Assembly: GCA_029962745.1 (NCBI GenBank)
Contig: CM057155.1
Coordinates: 29,278,483-29,342,482 of the forward strand
Source: Echinometra lucunter
Taxonomy: Eukaryota > Echinodermata > Echinoidea > Camarodonta > Echinometridae
Direction of reading: 5' to 3'
Length of the DNA: 64,000 nucleotides
The stretch's first letter is position 1; the number at the start of each line of letters is the position of its first letter. The translations under genes and the position numbers were made by a program. Under the pieces are notes generated by a model, which worked only from the letters and a program-made list of their open reading frames with translations, ran no database searches and had not been told where the DNA came from. Positions 45,118-57,756 of the stretch are shown in pieces.

Positions 45118-45179
45118 AATTAAGTCACTGCCATGTATGTGAGTAAAAAAAAGTAAAAAAAAAAAAATCTTTGTGCATA

Positions 45180-46200
45180 ATTTTTTTTTTGCATGTGTCG
45201 TCAAAACCGTATTAGGGGGGTAGGCGTATCCTATTACAGGTCCAAAAAGAAAACTCTAAATTTACAGACAAGCAACAAAAAAAAAAAAAAAAAAAAAAGT
45301 TGTGCATTACATTTGTCATTTCTTCGTTCTTCTTTTTTTGGGGCCCCTTTCTATTTTGGGGGGGGGGGCGATGTACTAAAAATGGTCAAAAATGGGCTGA
45401 AAAACACAAATTTGGGGTTGGGGGGGGGGGGGGCAAAGGCCCGCTTGGCCCCCGGATCCGCGCCTGATGTTAAGCGCAATTCCTGTACCACATAATGAAC
45501 CTCGTTTGATACATTTATTTAACCTCTCACTTTTGGCGCAAGTCAATTTGTACACTCACTCAAACAATGCCCCATTTTCATCCAAGCGTAAACACATACC
45601 AAACAAAAATGGTACCAAATAATGCCGGGGAAGACACTCTTTCAAGATACAGTTTTGTGTTCATAACTTAGGTTTAAAAAAAATGACAATTTTCGAAGTG
45701 TAAAAGTTTTTTTTTTTTTTTTACTCATACGATATAATGCGAAGGTCACAGGATGTACATGTACATACTGATGCGTGTAGCAACTTTTTATTTTTTGTAG
45801 ATGTAGAGCCTTTCTTGGCAAGCATTTTTATTTATTTTATTTATTTATTATTTCTTTTTTTTTTTTTGGGGGGGTATTTTGTTGCTAAATTTCTGAGTCT
45901 TCTACTGATCAGATGACATTTTGCACAACTCTGTTCACCTATCTATATGCCTCAAAAATATGAGTGACAGGGCCATATGCATATTTTTTGAGGGGGGGGG
46001 GGGGGCAAGAGTGTAAAATTTTTGAAGAAACACGCAAGCGAGGGAAAGTGACGGAGCTTGTCAAGCGGGCGCCTTTGCATTTTCAAAATTGAAATTGAGG
46101 GATTAGGGAATTTTTCAGTAAAAAGTAAAAGTCTTGGGGTTGTTTTTTTTTTTTTTTTTTTTTTTTTTGGGGGGGGGGGGGGGGGGGGCAATTGTCCCCT
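45180..46200. repeat. Cluster of G-tract-bearing repeats
   Basis: Several G runs of 10-19 bases (45358, 45420, 45990, 46168), often beside T or A runs, with recurrent text such as GGCAAAGGCCCGCTTGGCCC and GAGGGAAAGTGACGGAGCTTGTCA. The latter resembles GGGAGCGATGTGACAGAGCTTGTCA at 49437. Probably remnants of one repeat family ending in 'GGGGGGGGCAA'. Confidence 0.65.
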
Positions 46201-46706
46201 TTGCTTAAGGCCATGGTGACAGACTAGTGTAGGCCTAGTGTGAAAAAAACATCGCTATGTACTATGCGGAGGCATCATTGGATTTTCAGAAATAGTCTGG
46301 AAAGTAATGTTTTTGATAAAAATTCTCATATTTCAGGCTAGAAGTACTTGTTCAATATGAATGAAATTTTAAGTTAAGATTCCAAATATATCTACAGTCA
46401 ATCCCTGAAATTTTTATGACTTCAACAAAACGAGAAATATATCACCTTATATAAAAGTGGTTTAATACACATTGAAATTATATTTTTGTATATTTTCGTT
46501 TTTAAGTGTAATGAGGTCATCAAAATGCTAATTAACGCAACTTGATTAGACCTTTCACTGTTTTTCTCTTCAATTTCAGTCATGGCAAATTAAAGTAGAA
46601 GTTATTATGAACTCTATTAAAGAAAAAGAAAGGACATCACCAAAATGCAGTGGGCCCAAAGATGATGGTGATGATGATAATCATTGACGGTGTAATCGTA
46701 ATTTGT

Positions 46707-46731
46707 GATGATGATGATGATGATGATGATG
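46707..46731. repeat. (GAT)n trinucleotide repeat
   Basis: About eight ATG/GAT triplets in non-coding sequence. Confidence 0.85.
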
Positions 46732-47297
46732 AATATGACTTTTGCGGGTAACTTTTAACACTGCATATCTCATTATGACTGCACCTAATTTCCTACGAAC
46801 ATTCCTCCTTGGTCAATTTCTCGTGAGGCAACACCACCAAGACCCTGATGAAATGGTGATCTGGGGAACGTTTCCTGAAGTGTCTTGTCAGTGATTTATT
46901 TATTTTTTTATTTTTTACTTTTTTACTTACAATGAAAATATATTGTGTCGTGAAATTCACGTCTCACACCACCTGTTGTTCAGCGTACTTCAGGGCCACC
47001 ATAGCCTCAAAAAACGCTCCCATTATAAACTTGGTCCCTGGATAAAACTTGGTCCCTGGATAAAGTTATACCTCGGCACCAGCCTTTTCTTGCCAACAAG
47101 TCATTGTTAAATAATGCTCAATCTTCAGTGGGAATAATTCACTTTCAAACAATCTAGTCATGATTACTACTATTCTAGTCGAATTTTGATTAGATTGAGT
47201 CAGTTCCGTCTGTATATTGTGAAAAGTATATTGTCTCCAGTTTTGTTAAAAACGGTCAGGGGCAACTCCATGTGGCAACTGATAGACTTTTTAAGAG

Positions 47298-47349
47298 AGA
47301 AAGATAGATAGAGAGATTGTCATTGAGAGATTGTCATTGAGAGATTGTC

Positions 47350-47411
<62 letters not shown>
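47298..47411. repeat. (GA)n microsatellite with AGATTGTCATTG pre-repeat
   Basis: Three copies of GAGAGATTGTCATT precede a GA run of more than 50 bases. The frame through it (Arg-Glu repeats) is not a gene. Confidence 0.93.
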
Positions 47412-47413
<2 letters not shown>

Positions 47414-47679
47414 GAGGGGCGGCTTTTGGATGTTTTTGACGCAATGGATCAGGCATTGGGATCACAGGGTCTCCTTCCTACCTTGCTTTGGAACATGGTC
47501 ACAAGATCAGATGAACTAAATCTTAGGTATTAATAGTTTATGAATATTGATCCATGTATGGGGCCTATCCTATCCTTTTTTTTTTAATCACTTGAAAAAT
47601 ATCGGGGGGGGGGGGGGGGGGGGGCGGTGCCCCTTGCCCCTAATAACCCTGACTAGTGGTAACAGCACCGGTAAATAAT

Positions 47680-47905
47680 AGTAATAACGGTAATATTGAT
47701 TCAGTTATATCTAATGATATTGATTATATTGATTTAACTTGACATGTATGTTAATTTATATTTAAATTACTTTCAAATATGTATTTTTTTCTTCCAATAT
47801 TGAATTTTGTTCATGCTATTGATTATTTAAATTGAATCAATCTATCTTGTACTTATTTGTATCATTTTGAAGAATGAAAATAAATTGAATTGAATAAAAA
47901 AATGA
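47680..47905 (+). repeat. Possible 3' end of a retroposon (AATAAATTGAATTGAAT tail)
   Basis: AT-rich block ending in a microsatellite-like AAATTGAATTGAATAAAAAA tail. A mirrored CAATTCAATTCAATTTAG occurs at 50677-50695. Tails of this type are common at LINE/SINE 3' ends, but no body is recognised. Confidence 0.35.
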
Positions 47906-48079
47906 AAAATTCTCATTCAAAATGATCATCCCATCCTGCATCCATCTGTTCTACAAGTTCACTTGTTTTTATTATTGCACGGTCTAGTTCGCCTTGACCT
48001 GTTATCTGAATATGCGCCTGGAATCAAGGCTATTGATGTTTTCAATTTGATGCATGGACAGTCTCCAAGTCGCATGGTG

Positions 48080-48285
48080 TAGTTTGCAGGCACAAACCCT
48101 GGTCTGTCGAAACATTATAGAGGTTTGAGCATGAGACTAAATGATGGGGATCGTGTACTGTACCACTGATTCATAGCTACTCTAGGACCTATTGATACAG
48201 CCAGTTTAGGCAGTCTTGCTAAGCTTCTCTCAAGATGCAATGCATTTAAATAAAGTGTCAATTTGGGGTCTGTGCCTGCAGACTA
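48080..48285. mobile_element. TAGTTTGCAGGCAC-type TIR element (uninterrupted copy)
   Basis: Termini TAGTTTGCAGGCACAAACCC and GGGTCTGTGCCTGCAGACTA. Homologous in reverse orientation to 9484-9830: both share GATCCCCAT, TAGTCTCA, ACCTCTATA, TGTTTCGAC and TGCATTGCA. Confidence 0.9.
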
Positions 48286-49370
48286 TGCATAATGCATGTT
48301 TGAGGTACGCCATACACCATTTAGGAGGACCCTTGGGAGGACCCCTCCTTCCTCATACAGCTTGCGATATTTAACTGGGAGCGATTTGAGGCACGAGCTT
48401 TCGCTTGATGAAGAACTAAGGCTGTGCTCCATTTCACATGGAAACACCAAACTGTAATTGTGATGACAGCGGGGTTGAAGTCTACAGTGAAACGGCATGG
48501 CCATGGACATGGTTGGTGAGTATTTCAAGTGATTGATGACTGTGCTCTCCCGTGTTCCTACTTTCAAGTTTAGAAATATTCCCCAACTTTGCCTCGTGAA
48601 GCTGATTACTCGGCATCTTCTCACTCCCGCCCATCGCCAGCCTTCAAGTTGGTCCTCGCCCAGCCGAGAATTTGCTTAGCCTTAGTACGGTTGAGTCAGT
48701 GGTGAGTTCCAAGTGTTTAGTGTGTGGGAGAAACGAGTGTAAAGACTCTCTGTGGCCAAAGACACTGAAAGATTATCTTTGCTGTGGCTCTGAGGTGGTG
48801 TGTTACTTTCGTCTTGAATTTTCATGGAGTGTGGAGTGGTGGCAATGCCAATGTATTGTAAATGTAAGCCCGGATTGTAAGTCAAGACTTAAGTTCTTAA
48901 CTCCTCTTCTGATTAAGTTGGGTAGATTTGTCTTTATTTGACTAGAATCTATGAGTGATGGTTAGTCATTCAAATTGAGCATTGCCCATCGTGAGTGAGA
49001 CTTATCAGGTAGGATGGGGGGGTTGGGTGTCCGGACATGTAACAAAAATGAAGCCTTTTTTTTGTCTTGGATTAAACAAAAACTATGCATTGATTTGTGC
49101 TAATTATCATCAATATTTGTTATCTATAATATTGTCTAACATTTTGTGCTAAAACATTTAAGAGATTTGCTTGTGAACTTTTTCAATTGGCAGTTTAAAA
49201 TCGACTGGCCGGATATACAACCTGTCCGGACACCCAACAACTGGGTATGTTTTTTAAATTGAACTTTGTGTAAATGCTGCCTTAAAGCTTTAATCAATGA
49301 AAAAAAGAAAATTTGATATATTTGGGTGACTGATGGGATATGTGACCTGCAGGGCCGCATGCAGAAATTT
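48286..49370. other. Unassigned stretch, slightly GC-richer
   Basis: An anonymous minus-strand frame (48283-48624) and plus-strand frame (48672-48941) face each other. Neither has a motif I know nor good splice boundaries. CTCCCGCCC at 48625 is Sp1-like, so a promoter is conceivable but unproven. Confidence 0.3.
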
Positions 49371-49497
49371 TTCCGGGGGGGGGGGGGGCTTCAAGAAGCA
49401 AGAATGTATAAAATTTTCCAAGAATCATGAAAGCTAGGGAGCGATGTGACAGAGCTTGTCATGAGGACACATTTTAAATTTAGATTGATGGATCTGG

Positions 49498-49640
49498 TGC
49501 CAGTGGCACTGGAACATTCTGATCAGACAAAAGATTGGAGGGGCAAGCCATTGTTAACATGTTCTGATCAGACAAAGGATTGGAGGGGCAAGCCCCTCAA
49601 TGGCTTGCCCCTCCAATCTTTTGTCCGATCAGAATGTTCT
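49498..49640. repeat. Direct plus inverted repeat of a 34-bp module
   Basis: The module TTCTGATCAGACAAAAGATT-GGAGGGGCAAGCC occurs twice in direct orientation and once inverted (AATGGCTTGCCCCTCCAATC to GATCAGAA), bounded by CAGTGGCA and TGCCACTG. It forms a strong hairpin. Confidence 0.92.
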
Positions 49641-51619
49641 GATGCCACTGTCTGATGCAGAGTTTTGGTGTAAGTTTGGAAAGTTTTTAGTAGAGAAATG
49701 TAAGTTCTGAAATTTCAGGGGGGGGGGGGGGAGCAACTGCGCCCTGCCCCCCTGGCTGCGTATATCCATGGTGACCCGCCACCCCAGAACCGCCACTGAG
49801 TCAGAAATCATGCTGAGATTAATGTCTGCTTGCTACATAACAGTGTTCAGACAAAGAAGCCACTTCAATTTGAGAATAGGAAGAACACAGACTGAGAGTG
49901 ACTGACAGTAAATGTAGAAATGAACCCTGTGTTTGACACTGTGACATCACTGGTGACTGAACGTTTTAAAGTACATAAAGGTATAAGTCTATTGATATGG
50001 GGCAGTTGCACATGGAAGGAATAATCAGCTCACTTCAGATTAATAGTAAAGACAATCATGTAGATAGTCCTGAATAGCAAAATCCTTGCATTAAAAGAAT
50101 CTTAAAAAGGAATTCCACTATCATAGTCAGTATTGGTTGATTTTACAAGACTTTTTTGTTCTTTGAAAATTGCACCATTATATGATTATATGGCAATTCC
50201 GTTACCAAGGTTGTATGCAACAGTATCATGTATGTAAGTAGCAAATCGTTTGAAAGAGTTCAGGTGAAAGAATGGGCATAGGCATATTTTCATAGAATAA
50301 AATGGTAAAAAGGAAGGCAAGGTACAAAACAGGCACACAAAACAATTTTGGTAACAGAATTACATGTAGTTTTGGAATTGCCCTATGGTCTACATGAGTC
50401 AGTGATCTTGATTTGAAAGACTTGTTGATAAATGGTGTGTGTCAATGTGTTCTTATAGTTTATACACTGTATGTACAGTCAATTAAACTTGTGGAACTTT
50501 TAGGTGTGATTTGGGAATTTGAATAGTAGTCCTGATCTGATTTGATACTAAGATAACTTGATCAGTTATAATCTTAAAGAGCTATTGCTGTTTATGAAAA
50601 ATCATTCAGTGATGATCTTGAAGGGCCATTGCTGTTTATTTCGTCATGAGAACTCTGACACAGGCTCAAGCCAATGCAATTCAATTCAATTTAGTTCAGT
50701 AAAGGTTTATTGGAAATCATGTTTTGCAGTGCAAATACTGAATTGTCCATGATGTTACCAAAAAATAACACTGAAGTTGTGAAAAAATATAAAGTAAATA
50801 AATACATGAAATACTTTACATTGATGGAATTACAGATAATGAATGTCAGATGACATGTTAAAAAATATCATAAGAAGTGTTATTGATGTGCAGTTATATT
50901 TCTGCCATCAATAAAAGATATTGCATATATCTTATAAGTATATATATATTTATATAAGTTAGAGGTCAATGAAAAAGAAGAAGAAAAAAGTGAAAGAAAC
51001 AGAGGGGACAAAATAACGGGAGAAACACAGGGATGGACGAAGAAGAAAGTTCAAATAGAGAAAATGATAATGAAAAAAGTATTAAAAAAACTTGACTTGA
51101 TAGCAGAATAATAAAAGTTGTTCTCCTCTGGTCAGCAAGATTTGTACAAGAAAGTTATGTAAGATTATAAATAATGTTCATTCATAATTGGGGGATGATT
51201 TCATTAGGAAGTTTATTTCCAAGTGGAAGTACATTCGTTTGATTATTTAGCACTTTATTCTGCCGGGAGGGGGGGGGGGGGGGGCAAAGGTTCATGTACA
51301 CAAAGAAGTTGCTGACACATCTTTCAGTGAAAGAAAAAGAAAAAAATGACCAGCTATAAGATATGAAGTGGGTTACATGTACAAGAGTGTGTTTATGCTT
51401 ACCATTTTCAGGCCAAAGTCAGGCTTATGAAACGCGTTAAGTTCAAAACATGGTTGCGTCTTTTCTCATTTTTGTTTAAACACCGATATGAAACGTTGAT
51501 CGTAAATGCACAGGAGGTGTGTTTATGACTGGCGTTTCTTCAAAAAGACAGTTTCAGGGGAAGCATAAATGGAACACCATTTCTAAACAAGTTTATTTGA
51601 TGTCATAATAACCTTCCCC

Positions 51620-52440
51620 TTCTTTCCATCTTTAGTAATGTTATTCTTTGTTTTATTGTTCTATAATTTCCTCTTTCAATCTTCCTTATGTTTTTTTTTG
51701 TTTTTCCATTTTATTTTCTCACCCATGCTTCCTGAAATTATTCTTGATTTTTCAGCCCATGTCATTTCCTCTTTTTTATTCTTTGTTTTATCCTTATTTA
51801 CTCCTTATGTTATTCTTCGTTTCATTGTTGTATCTTCCCTTAATATATCTGTCCTTATGTTATTCTTTGTTTTATCCTATTTTCTATCTTTCTTATTTGT
51901 TATTCTTTGTGTTTCCTTTTCTATCTTTCCTTTTGTCATTCTTTGTTTCATCCCAATTTCTATCTATTTAATTCTCTTACGTTATTCTTTGTTTTATGGT
52001 TCTGTCTTCCCTTCTATCTTTACTTATTTTATTCTTTGTTTTCAATCCTATATCATTTCCTCTTTCTTATTTTTTGTTTTATCCTATTATCTCAACCTTA
52101 TTTTATTCTTTGTTTCATCGTTCTATCTTTCCTTATTTCTTTCCTTATATTATTCCTTGTTTTATCCTATTTTCTATCTTTCCTTATGTTATTCTTTGTT
52201 TCATCTCTCTATCTTCCCTTATATTTTTCCTTATGTTATTTCTATGTTTTATCCTATTTTCTATCTTTCCTTATGTTATTCTTTGTTTCCTCGTTCCATC
52301 TTCCCTTCTTTCTTGATTTTATTCTTTGCTTTTCCTTGTACTTTCTCACCTTTTTATGCTTCCTTTTGTTATTCTTTGTTTTTCATCCTATATCATTTCC
52401 TCTTTCTTCTTTGTTTTATCCTGTAAACTATATCTCGCTC
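51620..52440 (+). repeat. Pyrimidine-rich minisatellite, about 820 bp
   Basis: Degenerate repeats of TTATGTTATTCTTTGTTTCA and TCCTATTTTCTATCTTTCC, almost free of G. All three plus-strand frames are long and open because the repeat lacks stop codons, giving Leu/Phe/Ser/Tyr-rich pseudo-proteins. Confidence 0.93.
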
Positions 52441-52610
52441 ATCCTGCGTTCAAAAAGGAAGCATAAATGCACCCTTTCAGTTATGGGCTTTCATGGGGAG
52501 TGGATCATAATCTGCTGACACCAGACTTTGTGAAAAGTATTGGAAATACATGTACCTGTAACAGAGCTACATTTCTGGAGCACAGCAAAACAAGCTTGTC
52601 CCACAATAAA

Positions 52611-53021
52611 CATTCTTCGGCCTGCTTTGGGCATTCTCGGGACAGGGAAAGTGAGATTTTGACTTTGCCATGTGGGGCAAAGGGTGGAATATAGCATTTC
52701 ATAAGGTCTGTTAGTCATAAAACTAACAGTGATGGACAACACCCATTATTGGTTACTGGGTAGGCACCCATGGTGTCGAATTCCCCATGAAAGCCTACAA
52801 ATGAGCGTCTTCAAGACACTTGGTCTTGAGCTTTCATGGGGAATTTGACACCATACGGGTGCTTACCCAGTAACAGGTGTTGTCTATCACCTAGAGTGGA
52901 AGTGAGTTTTATGACCAACAGACTTTATGTAATTCTCTGTATATTCCACCCATTGCCCCATACGTTCAGTTATTATCTCACTTTCCTTGGCCCAACAATG
53001 CCCAAAGCAGGCTGAAGAATG
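52611..53021. mobile_element. Foldback element, about 190-bp arms
   Basis: CATTCTTCGGCCTGCTTTGG through CCCATGAAAGC is mirrored by GCTTTCATGGGGAA through CAAAGCAGGCTGAAGAATG. The loop is near 52795-52827. Arms share GGTCTGTTAGTCATAAAACT and its complement. Another partial copy follows the gap at 57757-57860. Confidence 0.92.
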
Positions 53022-53697
53022 TCTTTAAGAGTGTCTTTAAGAATAAGAGTATAAAGTGAGTTTTTGTGGTACACCTTGGGCCTGTTGCATAAAATTTGCA
53101 TTTGATCACAACTCCTAAAAATAAAACGCAAGTCCTTAATGTGCACCTGTGTCTGAATTATTTGTTTATTTGATTATTCCTTTCAGTTAGAATAACCAAC
53201 AAAGCGACAAAATGGACCTATTAGGAAAGACAAGTCACCATGTAAACCTCATGGCTCTCTGCTCATGCAGGAGAATTGAGGATAGTGGAGGAGGAAATCA
53301 GCTAGTTTTAGAAAAGTAATGAGCTGTCTGAGCTGTGACATAGACTGTATCGTGTCCTAGAGATGGATTTCCATTGTAACTCTCTACAATCCATAGGTAT
53401 GGTTTAATATCTGCTTATTAGTGCTTGGTAGTGATGATTCAAACTTGATACTTGTCAGCAGAGTAGACTTTGTGAGGGGCCCTCATGCACATTGGCTCTG
53501 CTGTTTTTACCCCGGATTTCAAACTTTAAGCAGGGCCTCCTCTGTCTAAGATGCAGAACACAAATTTATACCCCAGTGGAAAAATATAGTGTTATGCACT
53601 ATGTGAGTCATATTATCTTAAGTTAATTCTGATTTATTGTAATTCGTAATGAAAGATAGGATGTTTTCTTTGATCCTGCTGACTACTGAATTCTGCA

Positions 53698-53720
53698 GTT
53701 CTCAGTTCCAGTATGCAACA
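53698..53720 (+). CDS. Possible 23-nt micro-exon (unrecognised gene)
   Basis: TTCTCAGTTCCAGTATGCAA-CAG lies between a pyrimidine-containing TTCTGCAG and a good donor GTAAAG. It joins in phase to the open frame at 53868 to give FSVPVCNRSYNKEV. Very short, so support is weak. Confidence 0.22.
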
Positions 53721-53867
53721 GGTAAAGTTATTTTGTTTACATTTTTTCTTTTAAGGAATATATTATACATGACTTGATAGCAAGGAATTTATGAGGTGAA
53801 TGAATATGAATTTGTTCGAGGGATAAAACCTCCACATTAATGTCTTAATTCTGTTGTTCCTCCACAG

Positions 53868-53994
53868 GTCTTATAATAAAGAAGTCCTGAGACATGAGCA
53901 GATATTGCTCTCAATCCTTGGCACGACTGCACCACCAAAGAGTCCAGAATCTACTACCAGTCTGTATGGTACAACAGTGGCTGTTGATGCATGA
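53868..53994 (+). CDS. Possible terminal coding exon of an unrecognised gene
   Basis: After a strong acceptor (GTTGTTCCTCCACAG) one frame is open for 41 codons, starting SYNKEVLRHEQILLSILGTT and ending SLYGTTVAVDA then TGA. Composition looks protein-like, but I do not recognise the family. Upstream partner exons are not clear apart from a possible micro-exon at 53698-53720. A second acceptor-bounded short frame of the same phase lies at 54848-54910 (FSNTKPYEELHLASFLWRVT then stop) and may be an alternative last exon. Confidence 0.4.
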
Positions 53995-53999
53995 TGTCT

Positions 54000-56900
54000 C
54001 ATCTGTATGGTTATTCCGGTACATCCTTGTCATTGAGTCTAGCTCTCCTATTATAGTAAGTTAATCAGAATCATTGATAACGAGACTGCAACTCCAATGT
54101 GTAGGATTCTTTGAAATGCATTTGTTATCAGGTTTGCAAAATGTATACTTGGTGGCGGGGATATTTTGCTGCTACATGTAAGTAACTAATCAACGTTGGT
54201 GAAGGTGATGGGATAAACTATCACTTTCGAGGTGATCTGAAAGTATCTACCTTTCTGAAACGAAGCTGAGGAAAGATAGTGTATATACACACATTCAGAT
54301 CGCTGAGAAAGTGATACTTTAATTAACTTTGACCAATCCTACAGGAAGATTCTTAGTATGTAGAATATAATGAAAACTAAAATGTGTCTAAGTGGATAGT
54401 TATGGTAAAATGGTAATATAAAATCTTTACATTTGCAATTTTTGAAGTTATATGAATTCAGCACTTTGTCCAGTTTGAAGTTCTGTAAAATATAGTTATA
54501 ATCAACAACAACGAATTTGAATTCATCAAAACGTCAATGCAACTATTGTAGTGGGACTCATATCTGGGTTGTCTTTGCTAATTCAAGAGTTATGTAAAGT
54601 CCTATCAAGGTCCAATGTATAAAACATACAGTGCCTAAAGGGGCACTGTGACATTTAGATATTCGCTACTATTCAAAAACAGACCTAATGCGTCACCAGT
54701 GACAAATTAAATTCCAGTTGGTTATTTGGACGGTCTCCAATTGCTCTAGAGAATGTTGTTTGGTATGTGTTTACCAATTTGATCTCCTCTCATGTACAGT
54801 GTTTTGCTGAGTTCAACATCTTGATTTGCATTATCAATACTTTCAGGTTTTCCAACACCAAGCCGTATGAAGAGCTGCATTTAGCAAGCTTCTTATGGAG
54901 AGTGACATAGCCACAGGAACCTGTGAAAGTAAGGATAGATATTCATGTAGCCATCTTCAGAACAGTACATCTAATTCAAGTGAGAGACTGTATAATTCAT
55001 ATTGGAGGGGCATCAGTACCATATTAGTTCTACATATGAATACATCATCATCACGTTTTACAATTTGGAAGTTGCTTCACATCACTACCGTTATAAAAAG
55101 ATTCACAGAAATGACCCACCTGTCTGTAGTTTGATGAACAACATCTTGTGCTTTCTCTTAAGCAAGGCGTCAGTGGACAGTGAATAGGCTTAAGTGAGCA
55201 CTTACTACCTTTGTAGTGTGCTTCCTATTAGCAACAACCAGAGCAAAATGTTTCAGTTCTTTACAGGAAGGGATAAGTGCACTCTATCATTGTAGGATAT
55301 TCCGTTGTAACTAGTACAATCGTTTGCTTGCATTCAAGCAACATTTTGCAGAGCACATGATCATTCTGTACTTTTCTAGGACAGCATCCTTGCAAATCAG
55401 GCTCTTCAAGAACATCAACATTCTTCAGAAACATTGCTGTAATCAAACAAAAAATCTGAATATTTGAAGCCCAGCTGAGATTAATTAACAGGACAAAGGA
55501 AGCCAGATGTATCCACATGCTGGCAGCAGAGCAAATCCATTGATTCTCCCAGCTTAGTTCAAAGAAGGAGCAAGAACGTCTTTATGAGTATTTTCATTCT
55601 GCAAATACAGCACTTTGGTTAAGCTGACATATGGCAATGAATATGTATGTTTGAAACCTAGCCAGCATGGGTTTGCAAGTATTGGCAGAATTAGATGATG
55701 CTTCACCAGTTCAGAGTAGTAGAAGATTCATCACCACTCATCACATCATTGGGAGAATGAGGTGCAAAAGAATTTCTCCATGGACATCTTCATTCTGCAA
55801 AGCAGAGCATCGACAAAGCTGCAGCACAGCATTTAGCCTGAATGTTAGAAGCTGCACTGACATGAACGCCTCAGCAGGCAAGGGATCAGATGTAATGGCA
55901 TCTTGGCTGCTCAGCAAAAGATGTATCGTCAAAGATCACAAGAGAGGTTTGGCTATCATGTTTGTGGTGTGGCCATGAAAGTTAGGTTATTTTGATGAGT
56001 GTGTGATTGCATAATTCCCAAATATAAAGGCCATTTTACCAATTGTTTTCTATGGTGCTGCTGGTAAAATGTATGTTGATGGTATGACACTTGATCCATA
56101 AATGGCAAATGCTACATTGATCCTCCATTGATACTCTGTAGTCTGTAATAAGACTTTTAATTGGATATAGTTTGTACATAAAGATATATGAAGTACATGT
56201 AAATAATGTGTTGAAGGTTTGCATTTCCAAATGTTTGCTAAGCTAAAGGCAGAAGATTCTAAGATATGTTACAAAGTTGGCGGAACAAAGAGAAACAGTT
56301 ATGAATGAATTATGAGTATGATTTTATATTGAGCTTTGCAGACAGAAGAGAGTTGTGTGATTCTGATGTGTGTGTGTGTGTATGTGTTTTTGTGTGTGTG
56401 TTGACTGTGCAATGTTATGTGTGTTTTTTTAATATGCCCAACTAGTAGCCCAGTCCTAGTGAATTAGATCCTAAAATGGATAAGCAAATTTCTGATATAT
56501 ATAGATCAATTCTGAATGTAGCACTTGGCTATTTGTGAATGCAGGTTCTTCACTTGGGTGAAATCTGGACATGTGGCAATTGATATCTCACTTAGATGAG
56601 TGTTAATAATGTTGATATTTCACCAGCGTAACCAGGTGGTAATGGTGTCAGTAACCTCCTCCCCCCCAAAAAAAAATGTTGGAAGAGCAGGAGCAGACAA
56701 GAAACAGTGACAAAGAATAAAAGCTTCTGCACTTCGCAAGAAAGGAGGGAAACTCCCCCCTAGGGAGCGCACAAAGTATGTAATTCATATGCTTCACATA
56801 CTCACTACTGTCCCCCTAGAACTCGGCTAGTTGATTGTCTGGACCTTCACACATAGGTCCTCCCATTTATTCAGAATAAGCTTCGGAGGTTATTTATTCA

Positions 56901-57256
56901 GTATCATTTTTGTTGTTTTTTACTACCACCAAACTAGAGCAGGGTGGACCAGTATATTGACTCTGCATCAAACCTCTTCAGCTGGATAGTTAATGCCAAG
57001 TTTACATTTGCTATGTCATCGTACGATGGATTAGTCTACGATTTTCCTTGCGATTTGGAGGGCATCGTAGGTGGCCACAGGCTACAATTTTTATGTTTAC
57101 ATTATTTATAGTCAGTGTGCAATTCACATAATGGGCATCGTAGAGGGGCCAAAGACAAAGCCATGCAGAGGCTGTACGCAAATCGTACAGAGATTGTACG
57201 CGGGTCTTAGGGAGATCATGCGACTCCCGTACAGTGGCTATGCGACTCCCGTACAG
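54000..57256. other. No gene recognised; possible 3' UTR / intergenic
   Basis: Contains a GT-rich run (56365-56402), AATAAA at about 56716, and anonymous frames such as 55667-55978 without family motifs. Just before the gap are clustered CGTACAG / CTGTACG words and two copies of ATGCGACTCCCGTACAG. Confidence 0.4.
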
Positions 57257-57756
57257 NNNNNNNNNNNNNNNNNNNNNNNNNNNNNNNNNNNNNNNNNNNN
57301 NNNNNNNNNNNNNNNNNNNNNNNNNNNNNNNNNNNNNNNNNNNNNNNNNNNNNNNNNNNNNNNNNNNNNNNNNNNNNNNNNNNNNNNNNNNNNNNNNNNN
57401 NNNNNNNNNNNNNNNNNNNNNNNNNNNNNNNNNNNNNNNNNNNNNNNNNNNNNNNNNNNNNNNNNNNNNNNNNNNNNNNNNNNNNNNNNNNNNNNNNNNN
57501 NNNNNNNNNNNNNNNNNNNNNNNNNNNNNNNNNNNNNNNNNNNNNNNNNNNNNNNNNNNNNNNNNNNNNNNNNNNNNNNNNNNNNNNNNNNNNNNNNNNN
57601 NNNNNNNNNNNNNNNNNNNNNNNNNNNNNNNNNNNNNNNNNNNNNNNNNNNNNNNNNNNNNNNNNNNNNNNNNNNNNNNNNNNNNNNNNNNNNNNNNNNN
57701 NNNNNNNNNNNNNNNNNNNNNNNNNNNNNNNNNNNNNNNNNNNNNNNNNNNNNNNN
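57257..57756. other. Assembly gap, 500 N
   Basis: Exactly 500 ambiguous bases, which suggests a fixed-size scaffold gap. Left edge is a tandem GTACAG repeat; right edge is inside a foldback-family copy. Confidence 0.99.

Noticed and set aside
47345..47533. Arg-Glu repeat protein
   Set aside because: Translation of a GA microsatellite.
48283..48941. Two facing anonymous open frames
   Set aside because: No family motif, no convincing splice context and no conservation evidence.
51638..52518. Long open frames (up to 262 aa) rich in Leu, Phe, Ser and Tyr
   Set aside because: They come from a stop-free pyrimidine minisatellite. All three frames are open and no domain is present.
55667..55978. 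103-aa plus-strand frame
   Set aside because: No recognisable motif; composition is not distinctive and the region looks like 3' UTR or intergenic sequence.
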